Assembly (NCBI GenBank): GCA_937901185.1
Contig: CALCHR010000088.1
Location: 1-16,891 of the forward strand
Length of the DNA stretch: 16,891 bases
DNA from: an uncultured Bacteroidales bacterium
GTDB lineage: Bacteria > Bacteroidota > Bacteroidia > Bacteroidales > Bacteroidaceae
Reading direction: 5' to 3'
Shown one piece after another: positions 1 to 6,000 of the stretch. Numbering within the stretch: the first letter of the stretch is position 1; the number at the start of each line of letters is the position of its first letter. The translations under genes were made by a program, and so were the position numbers. The notes under the pieces are model-generated. The model was not told the DNA's origin. It searched no databases and saw only the letters and a program-made list of their open reading frames with translations.

Positions 1-349
1 AGTTGCCATCTTCCGAGTAGACGGTGTAGGTCTGCGGCGTAGAGAAGTCGCGCATCAGTCCGTTGCCTTCCACCTCGCCGCCGGCAGTCTTGGCGGTGAT
101 GTGCGCACCGGGCGTCAGGTAAAACTGAGGAGCTAGGGCCGAGCGGTCGGCGCCTTTCTTGATGGTGAAGGATACGCGGTCGTTGGTCACGATGGGATTT
201 CCGATAAGGAAACCTTCGGGCAGGCTCTTCATCCAAAGAGAGTCGACGCCCGTGATGTCGCATTCGGCATTGGCGGCCTCTTCGCGGATGCACGAGGTGA
301 AAACAAGCAAGCTGCCAAGAAGCGCCAGGGAGAAAAATCTTTTTAACAT
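1..349 (-). CDS. N-terminal part of a surface lipoprotein, probably PCMD-domain family (truncated by window edge)
   Basis: The reading frame starts at the ATG complementary to 347-349 and stays open to the left edge, giving about 116 residues. Residues 1-20 form a lipoprotein signal: a short basic start (MLKRFF), a hydrophobic core and a lipobox FTSC with the acceptor Cys at position 20. After it come IREEAANAECDI and, further on, the segments FYLTPGAHI and FSTPQTYTVYSEDGN. From memory, this arrangement (Cys-Ile, an NAECDI stretch, then a TPGA...TPQTYTV.SEDG beta domain) is typical of Bacteroidales lipoproteins that carry a C-terminal putative carbohydrate metabolism domain (PCMD); that domain would lie outside the window. 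The protein is expected to be membrane-anchored, possibly on the surface. Its start is certain; the family call rests on the N-terminal segment only. Confidence 0.7.
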   Translation of the reverse strand, partial: MLKRFFSLALLGSLLVFTSCIREEAANAECDITGVDSLWMKSLPEGFLIGNPIVTNDRVSFTIKKGADRSALAPQFYLTPGAHITAKTAGGEVEGNGLMRDFSTPQTYTVYSEDGN

Positions 350-373
350 ACAGATATATCTATTTTTACGGTG

Positions 374-405
374 CAAATTTACAACTTTTTTCGCAACCGG
401 GAAAG
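374..405 (-). promoter_or_regulatory. Bacteroidota-type promoter for the left-edge lipoprotein
   Basis: On the minus strand a perfect TAnnTTTG -7 box (TAAATTTG, complement of 374-381) lies 25 bp upstream of the lipoprotein ATG. A weak TTTC near 401-404, 19 bp further upstream, could serve as the -33 element (consensus TTTG). The -7 box is seen directly; the -33 assignment is tentative. Confidence 0.5.
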
Positions 406-673
406 CTCCAAGACCTCTACAGGGCTGTTTACCGCAAATAGTACCGCTGAAATGGTAGCGTACCAAAATAGAAATGCCAAAATCTACGATGAAACCGCCT
501 ATTTTTGAAAATCGGCCATCGGTTTTTGGAGGTAAGTTTTAAGGCTGGAATTACTATAAAAAAACTTTCTTTTAATGGCAGCGCAGAGTACTAAATTTCC
601 GATTTTTTGTCCTCCTTTTCCGCCCCCGTCATACCCCTCTGTCGTCACCCTTGAAGTAAGCCCTTTTTCTTCT

Positions 674-813
674 CTACATCACGGCGTTTTTCTTAGTAGT
701 TACTTTCGCGTTCTTAGTAGTTACCGAAATTTTCCTAGTAGTTACCGAAATTCACCTAGCTTTTACCTAAGAAACGCCCGAAAATAACCCTTGATTTTCA
801 GATGATTACAAAG
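674..813 (+). repeat. Dispersed 140-bp element, copy 1 (complete)
   Basis: The element begins CTACATCAC and ends GATTACAAAG. It contains three 21-bp tandem units at 690-710, 711-731 and 732-752 (consensus TTCYTAGTAGTTACCGAAATT shortened to its core TTCYTAGTAGTTAC) plus a degenerate fourth unit from 753. CYTAG therefore recurs at element positions 19, 40, 61 and 82. The reverse motif CTAAG follows near position 94 and runs into AAACGCCC, mirroring the CGTTTTTCTTAG at the left. The right part carries TTGATTTTCAG. By hand alignment it is gap-free against copy 3 (about 15 mismatches in 140) and against copy 2 (about 37 mismatches). It lies in the divergent lipoprotein/lrp spacer. Confidence 0.92.
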
Positions 814-1019
814 CTATGGAAAAGCTTGCCTCAGCCCCTCTTAGTACAGCCTGTTTTTGTGACGTGGTTTGTCAGAATAAAGGCTTGTTTAAGAGCAAAA
901 GATAAGTAAGAGCCTGCTTTTTCTGTAAAAATGTATAGTTTGAATAGACAAAAATCTATAAAAAGCTAATTTTTATGTAAAAATAACATCCTCGCGCGTG
1001 CGTATGTATAAATAATGTG

Positions 1020-1027
1020 TATCTTTG
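1020..1027 (+). promoter_or_regulatory. Probable -7 box of the lrp operon
   Basis: TATCTTTG is a perfect TAnnTTTG match 31 bp upstream of the lrp ATG, placing the transcript start around 1034 with a leader of about 25 nt. No good TTG/TTTG -33 element stands at the expected 19-21 bp distance (the sequence there is GC-rich), which may mean activator dependence or a weak promoter. There is no Shine-Dalgarno; the leader is A-rich, as is common in Bacteroidota. Confidence 0.55.
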
Positions 1028-1058
1028 CTCGCAGAAATTTTAACAAAACAGACCTGCT

Positions 1059-1559
1059 ATGGCAAAAATAGACCAACTGGACTATAAAATTCTCCAGATT
1101 GTTTCAAAAGACTCCCGCATCGCTTTCAAGGAGATTGCAGATAAGTGCAACGTGTCGCGTGCGGCCATTCATCAGCGCGTGTTGCGCCTCATGCAACAAG
1201 GCATTATCACCGGCTCCGGCTATTCCATCGACCCGAAAGCCGTGGGCTACAACACCTGTACCTATGTGGGCGTCAAGCTTGAACGCGGCTCTATGTACCG
1301 CGACGTAGCCGACCAGTTGACCACCATCGATGAAATCGTGGAGTGCAACTTTACCACCGGTCCCTACACCATGCTCATCAAGCTCTACTCACGCGACAAC
1401 GGCCACCTCATGGAGCTGCTCAATGGACGCATACAGCAAATACCCGGCGTAATCTCTACCGAGGCCCTCATCTCTTTGGAGCAGAGCATCAACCGCACAC
1501 TGCCCATCGTTGTGCCGGAGGATACGCCCGAACCACCTAAGAAAGGTCGCCGTCAATGA
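1059..1559 (+). CDS. Lrp/AsnC-family transcriptional regulator
   Basis: A 166-residue protein with the standard Lrp/AsnC architecture. Residues about 4-60 form the winged helix-turn-helix (DYKILQIVSKDSRIAFKEIA, then CNVSRAAIHQRVLRL as the recognition region). A short linker leads to a RAM/ligand-sensing beta-alpha domain from about 65 to 145 (GVKLERGSMYRDVADQL, TGPYTMLIKLYS, IPGVISTEALISLE). The basic, Pro-rich C-terminal tail after residue 150 lies beyond the family core. Such proteins bind DNA as dimers or octamers and respond to amino acids; the effector cannot be read from the sequence. Its TGA overlaps the next gene's ATG (ATGA), implying translational coupling. Being first in the operon, it may control the downstream peptidase genes, which is inference. 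Confidence 0.93.
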   Translation: MAKIDQLDYKILQIVSKDSRIAFKEIADKCNVSRAAIHQRVLRLMQQGIITGSGYSIDPKAVGYNTCTYVGVKLERGSMYRDVADQLTTIDEIVECNFTTGPYTMLIKLYSRDNGHLMELLNGRIQQIPGVISTEALISLEQSINRTLPIVVPEDTPEPPKKGRRQ

Positions 1560-1849
1560 GCCACCTGCACTTTGAAGGCTTCGTCCTGGGGATAGCCACC
1601 TTTTTGGTTATCGGAATTTTCCACCCCATTGTCATCAAGACAGAATACTATTTTGGTACACGCCCTTGGTGGGTGTTCCTCCTGCTGGGACTGGCCTGCT
1701 CTTTGGGAGCGCTCTTTGTAGAAGATGTGTTCTGGAGCGCCCTGTTGGGCATCGTGGGTTTCTCCTCGCTGTGGACCATCAAAGAACTCTTTGAGCAGCA
1801 GGAGCGCGTTCGTAAAGGCTGGTTCCCCAAAAATCCCAAGCGAAAATAA
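1556..1849 (+). CDS. DUF4491 family small membrane protein
   Basis: A 97-residue protein with three predicted membrane helices at about residues 7-28, 38-56 and 60-78, and a basic C-terminal tail ending GWFPKNPKRK. The pattern FEGFVLGIATFLVIGIFHP followed by a YYFGTRPWW turn and an ELFEQ..RV.KGWFP tail matches the DUF4491 family of Bacteroidetes as I remember it. Function is unknown; it is predicted to sit in the inner membrane. Its ATG overlaps the lrp stop by 4 nt, so the two are almost certainly co-translated. It is followed by a 117-bp gap with only a weak hairpin (1880-1886 pairing with 1918-1924) and no U-tract, so read-through into the next gene is plausible. Confidence 0.85.
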   Translation: MSHLHFEGFVLGIATFLVIGIFHPIVIKTEYYFGTRPWWVFLLLGLACSLGALFVEDVFWSALLGIVGFSSLWTIKELFEQQERVRKGWFPKNPKRK

Positions 1850-1966
1850 TTCCCCAACCATAGCAAAATTCTATGCAGTAGCCCCTAAAGCCTCTTTCCG
1901 CCACAAGAAAAAGACAGAGGGGCTTCGTTGTAGAAATAAAGCTATGCAGACAGACCCCATATAGCT

Positions 1967-3730
1967 ATGAACCCATTCGACATATCTTCGGCATATCGCC
2001 GCACCACCGAGGCCGTTCTGCCTCGCGCAGAGCGTCCCTTGATAGGCATCACCGCCAATTTTGGCGAGCGTGGCAGCGAACTGGCAGAGGGCTATTATGC
2101 CTCAGTAGAAGCAGCCGGCGGCCTACCTGTGGTTATTCCGCCCGGCCTAAAGACCGAAGCCTTGCTGCCGCTGCTCGAGAGTCTCGACGGCGTGCTGCTC
2201 TCCGGCGGAGCAGATGTCAATCCGCTCTTCGTAGGCGAAGAACCCCTGCCGCAACTCCACGGCATCAATCCACGACGCGATGCTTCAGAACTCTTGTTGG
2301 TGCAACTGGCCTACGACCGCCAGATACCGCTCTTCGGAATTTGCCGCGGCATACAAGTGCTGGCCATGGCGCTCGGCGGAAAGATTCACCAAGACCTGGC
2401 AGCTTGCTTGCCCGAAGTGCAACTTCTCAAACACAGCCAAGACCTTGAGCGCAGTGTGGCTTCCCATAGCGTGGAGGCCACAGAAGGCTCACTGATGGAA
2501 CAACTGTTGGGCAAAACCTTCTTCGTCAACTCCTTCCATCACCAAGCTGTGAGTGAGCCGGGTCCCCGTTTGCGCGCCACGGCCCACGCAGCCGACGGAG
2601 TGATCGAAGCAGTGGAAAGCACAGAAGGGAAGAGCATCTACGGCGTGCAGTGGCACCCCGAGTGTTTCCTTCTCGGCGCCGACGAGAGCATGATGCCTCT
2701 CTTCCGCTACTTTGTAGACGACGCCGCCGCCTTCCGAGCCGCCCGCAATGCCCACCGCGCTATCCTCACGCTCGACTCCCACTGCGACACGCCGATGTTC
2801 TTTGATCGCAACATCCGCTTCGGCTGTCGCGATGAACAGATACTTGTGGACCTCCACAAAATGACTGAGGGCCATCTCGACGCAACAATCATGGTGGCCT
2901 ATCTTCCTCAGCAGGGACGCTCAGATAATGAGTTAGTGGCCGCTCATGTGGAAGCCAATCGCCTGCTAGGCGAGATAGAAAAAATGGTAGAGGCCTGTCC
3001 GGGCGCCGCTATTGCCCGCACGCCGGCCGACCTCTATCGCTTGAAACTGGAAGGCCGCAAGGCCGTGATGATGGGCGTGGAAAACGGATACGCCTTTGGT
3101 CGCGACCTCCGAGCCATTGAGGCCTTTCGCCGCCGCGGCGTAGTCTACACCACACTTTGTCACAACGGAGACAACGACCTTTGCGACTCGGCCGCCCGAA
3201 GCCAGAACGAGCACGGCGGATTGAGTCTCTTCGGCCGACAAGCCATTGCAGAAATGAATCGTGTGGGAATGATGGTAGACCTTTCGCACGCCGCAGAAAC
3301 AAGTTTTTATCAGGCGCTTGAGTGTAGCAGCCAGCCCATCGTCTGCTCTCATTCCTCAGCCCGCGCCCTTTGCGACCATCCGCGCAACCTTACCGACGAC
3401 CAGTTGCACGCCTTGGCAGCCAGCGGCGGTGTGGCGCAGGTGACGCTCTACTCCGGTTTCTTGAAAAAAGAAGGTCCGGCCTGCCTTGCCGACGCTGTGC
3501 GCCATCTTCTCCATATGGTAGAGGTGGCCGGCATAGACCATGTGGGCATCGGCACAGACTTTGATGGCGACGGAGGTGTGCCGGGCTGTGCTTCGGCTGC
3601 CGAACTTTTGAATTTCACCAAGGCTTTGCAGGCCGAGGGCTTTGACCGCGAGAGCCTGCGTAAAATCTGGGGAGGAAACTTCCTTCGTGTGATGCAGCAG
3701 GTGCAGGATGCCGGTTGTGTCAAGTTTTAA
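1967..3730 (+). CDS. Fusion of class I gamma-glutamyl hydrolase (peptidase C26) and membrane dipeptidase (peptidase M19)
   Basis: A 587-residue two-domain protein. Residues about 22-255 are a class I glutamine-amidotransferase-like/PuuD-type hydrolase: an RPLIGITANFGE start, the SGGADVNP oxyanion region (79-86), nucleophile Cys126 in GICRG, and His230/Glu232 in QWHPE complete the triad. Residues about 265-580 are an M19 (renal dipeptidase-like) metallopeptidase with all expected zinc ligands visible: His272 and Asp274 (DSHCD), Glu372 (GVEN), His441 (DLSH) and His462 (CSHSSAR), plus GTDFDG at 529-534. There is no signal peptide, so it is probably cytoplasmic. Expected activities are cleavage of gamma-glutamyl bonds and of dipeptides such as Cys-Gly. 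I recall the same fusion from other Bacteroidales, so it is unlikely to be an assembly artefact. The exact substrate is unknown. Confidence 0.92.
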   Translation: MNPFDISSAYRRTTEAVLPRAERPLIGITANFGERGSELAEGYYASVEAAGGLPVVIPPGLKTEALLPLLESLDGVLLSGGADVNPLFVGEEPLPQLHGINPRRDASELLLVQLAYDRQIPLFGICRGIQVLAMALGGKIHQDLAACLPEVQLLKHSQDLERSVASHSVEATEGSLMEQLLGKTFFVNSFHHQAVSEPGPRLRATAHAADGVIEAVESTEGKSIYGVQWHPECFLLGADESMMPLFRYFVDDAAAFRAARNAHRAILTLDSHCDTPMFFDRNIRFGCRDEQILVDLHKMTEGHLDATIMVAYLPQQGRSDNELVAAHVEANRLLGEIEKMVEACPGAAIARTPADLYRLKLEGRKAVMMGVENGYAFGRDLRAIEAFRRRGVVYTTLCHNGDNDLCDSAARSQNEHGGLSLFGRQAIAEMNRVGMMVDLSHAAETSFYQALECSSQPIVCSHSSARALCDHPRNLTDDQLHALAASGGVAQVTLYSGFLKKEGPACLADAVRHLLHMVEVAGIDHVGIGTDFDGDGGVPGCASAAELLNFTKALQAEGFDRESLRKIWGGNFLRVMQQVQDAGCVKF

Positions 3731-3755
3731 TCAGACAAAATCTCTATTTACAGCT

Positions 3756-4769
3756 ATGAACAAATCCCTTATATTTTTATGCTTGGTGGCGCTGACGGGC
3801 CTTTTGGCCTTGACGGCTTGTAAGAGCAATACGCCTCCGAGCGGCCAGACCGCTGCGGCGCAACCCGAGGCCATACCTTGCGCAGTGCAGTTCAACCCCG
3901 ACTCGGCTTTCTCCTTTGTGGAAGCCCAGTGCGCCTTTGGCCCGCGAGTGCCCAACAGCGAGGCGCATCGTCTTTGTGGCGACTACCTCGTGGCCAAGTT
4001 TCGCTCCTTCGGTCTGGAGGTGACAGAGCAGAAAATGGAGCTTACTGCCTGGGACAACAACCGCTTGCAGAGCCGCAACATCATTGCCTCTTATGCCCCC
4101 GATAGCGCTCGGCGCGTGCTGCTTTGTGCCCATTGGGACTGCCGCCCTTGGTGTGATGCCGACCTCGATAAGAGCAAGCACCGCGAGCCTGTGATGGGAG
4201 CCAACGACGGCGCCAGCGGAGTGGCCGTGCTGCTCGAAGTGGGCCGCCTGTTGCAGGAGTTGAAACCCGCAGTGGGTGTGGACCTTATCTGCTTTGATGC
4301 TGAAGACTATGGATGTCCTTACTGGGCAGAGGCTGATGCTTACTATAACGGCAACGACTGGTGCTTGGGCTCGCAATACTGGGCCAAGACTCCGCATAAG
4401 CCCGGCTACACCGCCGCCTTTGGTATCTTGCTCGACATGGTGGGCGGCTACAATGCCCGCTTCTGCTACGAGGGCTATTCTCTTCGCTACGCTCAAAACA
4501 TTGTGGGCAAGGTGTGGACGGCAGCTCGTACGGCCGGTGCGGAGAAGTATTTCCCTTACGAGGAAGGCGGCTACATCACCGACGACCATGTTCCCGTGAA
4601 CGAGGTGGCCGGCATCCCCACCATCGATGTGATTGCCTATCACAAGAACAGCGCCCACTCTTTCGGACCTACTTGGCACACCACCCACGACACGCCGGAG
4701 ACCATCTCGCCTGAGACGCTGCGCGCTGTAGGACAAACCATGTTGCAAGTGCTCTCTGAAGAAAAATAA
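3756..4769 (+). CDS. M28-family glutaminyl-peptide cyclotransferase-like lipoprotein (type II QC)
   Basis: A 337-residue protein. An in-frame ATG at 3708 lies inside the previous gene; the ATG at 3756 is chosen because it gives a clean lipoprotein signal (MNKSLIFLCLVALTGLLALT, acceptor Cys22 in LTAC). The mature part is a single zinc-dependent M28/glutaminyl cyclase domain. Candidate zinc ligands are Asp151 (GANDGASG), Glu183 (DAEDYG) and His308, preceded by Trp307 (TWHTTHDT), as in animal-type QCs. The AHWDCRPW segment (125-132) matches the family's AHWD.RPW stretch. Related enzymes in oral Bacteroidetes convert N-terminal Gln of exported proteins to pyroglutamate after signal peptide I cleavage. 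Likely location is the periplasmic face. It starts 25 bp after the fusion gene, in one operon. An M28 aminopeptidase is the alternative. Confidence 0.85.
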   Translation: MNKSLIFLCLVALTGLLALTACKSNTPPSGQTAAAQPEAIPCAVQFNPDSAFSFVEAQCAFGPRVPNSEAHRLCGDYLVAKFRSFGLEVTEQKMELTAWDNNRLQSRNIIASYAPDSARRVLLCAHWDCRPWCDADLDKSKHREPVMGANDGASGVAVLLEVGRLLQELKPAVGVDLICFDAEDYGCPYWAEADAYYNGNDWCLGSQYWAKTPHKPGYTAAFGILLDMVGGYNARFCYEGYSLRYAQNIVGKVWTAARTAGAEKYFPYEEGGYITDDHVPVNEVAGIPTIDVIAYHKNSAHSFGPTWHTTHDTPETISPETLRAVGQTMLQVLSEEK

Positions 4770-4814
4770 CCGGCCCTTACCGGCTTGAAAAATATAATAG
4801 AAAAATATCCTACT

Positions 4815-5246
4815 ATGCAAACTATCAACGAGATACAAGATGAAGTAATTGAAGAGTTCCTTGAACTGGATGACTGGATGGACCGCTACCAGCTCCTCAT
4901 CGACCTGGGCGAGGAAAGCGAACTGCTCGACGAGGCCGACAAGACCGACAGCAACCTGATCGACGGTTGTCAGAGTCGGGTGTGGCTGGTCTGCGATGAA
5001 GCCGGCGGCCGTCTGAGGTTCCGCGCAGAGAGCGACGCGCTCATTGTGAAGGGCATCGTCACGCTGCTGCTGCGCGTGGTGAGCGGACACACGCCGAGCG
5101 AAATCCTGGATGCCGAACTCTATTTCATTGACCGCATCGGCCTGACTGAACATCTCTCGCCCACGCGCAGCAACGGCTTGCTCGCTATGGTGAAGCAGAT
5201 GCGCATGTATGCCCTGGCCTATAAGACAAAACTCGAAGGGCTGTAA
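4815..5246 (+). CDS. sufE: SufE family sulfur acceptor protein
   Basis: A 143-residue protein from the ATG at 4815 (MQTINEIQDEVIEEF); upstream extension is possible only by a TTG at 4785 and is less likely. The SufE fold is recognisable: a helical start with LDDWMDRYQLLIDLGE, then the reactive-loop segment LIDGCQSRVWL with active Cys52, and a C-terminal FIDRIGLTEHLSPTRSNGL segment. SufE takes persulfide sulfur from the cysteine desulfurase SufS and passes it to the SufBCD Fe-S scaffold. No sufS or sufBCD genes are present in this window, so this is a stand-alone copy. It is the last gene before a strong terminator, 45 bp after the cyclase gene. Confidence 0.92.
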   Translation: MQTINEIQDEVIEEFLELDDWMDRYQLLIDLGEESELLDEADKTDSNLIDGCQSRVWLVCDEAGGRLRFRAESDALIVKGIVTLLLRVVSGHTPSEILDAELYFIDRIGLTEHLSPTRSNGLLAMVKQMRMYALAYKTKLEGL

Positions 5247-5271
5247 GAAAAACGCAGTGTGATGCTGTGGT

Positions 5272-5309
5272 GCGGAGTGCTCCAAAGGGAGTGCTCCGCT
5301 GTTTTTTTT
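5272..5309 (+). terminator. Intrinsic terminator of the lrp-sufE operon
   Basis: A 12-bp stem (GCGGAGTGCTCC at 5272-5283 with GGAGTGCTCCGC at 5288-5299, including two G-U pairs), a four-base AAAG loop, then TG and eight T residues at 5302-5309. It lies 25 bp after the sufE stop: a textbook Rho-independent terminator for plus-strand transcripts. Confidence 0.93.
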
Positions 5310-5339
5310 AGCCCCCTCCGTCACCCTCTTTTTTCAGCC

Positions 5340-5479
5340 CTATATGATGGTGTTTTTCTTAGTAGCTTTCTAGGAAAACTTAGTAAACTACAAATTTTTC
5401 CTAGTAAACTCCGAGTTTTTCCTAGAAGTTTACTAAGAAACGCCCGAAAATGGCCCTTGATTTTCAGTTGATTACAAAG
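5340..5479 (+). repeat. Dispersed 140-bp element, copy 2 (complete, most divergent)
   Basis: It begins CTATATGATGG and ends GATTACAAAG, exactly 140 bp like copies 1 and 3, and aligns to copy 1 without gaps with about 37 mismatches. All four CYTAG motifs are unchanged at element positions 19, 40, 61 and 82, while the spacers between them have changed extensively. The right third (CTAAGAAACGCCCGAAAAT and the CCCTTGATTTTCAG core) is nearly identical to copy 1. It lies in the convergent 283-bp gap between sufE and recX. An 11-bp perfect inverted repeat, CTTAGTAAACT (5379-5389) with AGTTTACTAAG (5427-5437), is specific to this copy. Confidence 0.9.
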
Positions 5480-5495
5480 GCCATTTTGGGGCGTT
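5439..5495. repeat. 17-bp inverted repeat at the right end of element copy 2
   Basis: AACGCCCGAAAATGGCC (5439-5455) pairs with GGCCATTTTGGGGCGTT (5479-5495) with one mismatch, around a 23-nt loop that contains the TTGATTTTCAG core. It lies 35 bp downstream of the recX stop on the minus strand, so it could act as a transcript-end hairpin for the GT4-GT2-recX operon. The long loop and lack of a clean U-tract make that only possible. Confidence 0.6.
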
Positions 5496-5529
5496 GAAAG
5501 TCTGTGGAGATGTTGGGAAGAAATTCTGC

Positions 5530-5982
5530 CTATTCGAGCAGACGGAAAATGAGGTCGGCCTCGAAACCGCGACCGGCGGCAAAGCGGGCCAACTTTTGTT
5601 GCAGCAGAAACTCGTCGGTCTCCGTCAGCGTGCGGCGTTTCTGCTCGAGCAGTGCGCGCAGCCCTGCTTCGTATTGTTCTTGGTCAATGTCGGCCAGGGC
5701 TTGACTGATGGCCTCGTGGGCAATACCCTTGAGTGCGAGCGCCTGCCTTATTTTCATTCGTCCCCACCGGTCGTAGAGCACCTTGTCGTGCGTGAAGGCC
5801 GCGGCGTAGCGTGTCTCGTCGATGTAGCCTTCGTCCTCCAGCAGGTCCAGCAGTTGCTGCACGGCCGAGCCTTCCACGCCATATTTGGCAAGATAGGCGC
5901 CCACGTCGGCGCGACATTGTTCCTGCCGGGCGCAGCGTGCTGTGGCACGGACGTAGGCCTCTTTCGGGCTGAGGGCTTTCAT
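5530..5982 (-). CDS. recX: RecX family regulatory protein
   Basis: A 150-residue, highly charged helical protein. The RecX signature is at residues about 51-87: EGYIDETRYAAAFTHDK, then RWGRMKIRQALALKGI. Three-helix RecX repeats can be followed along the whole length, and the size is normal for the family. RecX binds the RecA filament and limits its activity in recombination and SOS induction. The gene is the last in a minus-strand operon, 18 bp after a GT2 glycosyltransferase, an unexpected partnership; recA itself is not in the window. The stop TAG is at 5530-5532, and convergent repeat copy 2 follows. Confidence 0.92.
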   Translation of the reverse strand: MKALSPKEAYVRATARCARQEQCRADVGAYLAKYGVEGSAVQQLLDLLEDEGYIDETRYAAAFTHDKVLYDRWGRMKIRQALALKGIAHEAISQALADIDQEQYEAGLRALLEQKRRTLTETDEFLLQQKLARFAAGRGFEADLIFRLLE

Positions 5983-6000
5983 GGGACAGTGGGAGTAGGC

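Larger units (their letters stand above)
350..1058. other. Divergent intergenic region of about 700 bp holding repeat copy 1
   Basis: This AT-rich spacer separates the minus-strand lipoprotein from the plus-strand lrp gene. It holds the lipoprotein promoter near 374-405, repeat copy 1 at 674-813 and the lrp -7 box at 1020-1027. From about 600 to 673 there is a C/T-rich run, similar in character to the sequence just upstream of copy 2. I see no convincing gene: the open frame at 575-787 runs through the repeat and is best explained by its 21-nt period. I found no tRNA, riboswitch or clear terminator in 430-670 or 814-1000. Confidence 0.6.

Noticed and set aside
690..778. CRISPR array
   Set aside because: The 21-bp units are contiguous tandem repeats without unique spacers, unit sequence differs between copies, and no cas genes are present.
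575..787. Open frame with 7-residue repeats (FLSSYFR, VLSSYRN, FPSSYRN) and a similar one at 5259-5471
   Set aside because: The 21-bp DNA period is a multiple of three, so one frame stays open through the array by construction. Copies 1 and 2 differ mostly by amino-acid-changing substitutions, copy 3 has a stop and no start upstream in the same frame, and DNA-level CYTAG spacing is what is conserved. Treated as non-coding.
788..813. XerCD dif-like or phage attachment site at the element's right end
   Set aside because: The palindromic TTGA...TCAA core is only 11 bp, there are four copies rather than one, and no integrase or recombinase gene is nearby. I could not match it to a known dif consensus from memory.
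1880..1924. Hairpin AGCCCCT/AGGGGCT between DUF4491 and the fusion gene
   Set aside because: Only 7 bp with a 31-nt loop and no following U-tract; too weak to call a terminator, so the operon is treated as possibly continuous.
3708..3755. Upstream in-frame ATG extending the glutaminyl cyclase by 16 residues
   Set aside because: It lies inside the preceding gene and would bury the lipoprotein signal; the ATG at 3756 gives a proper signal peptide II start.
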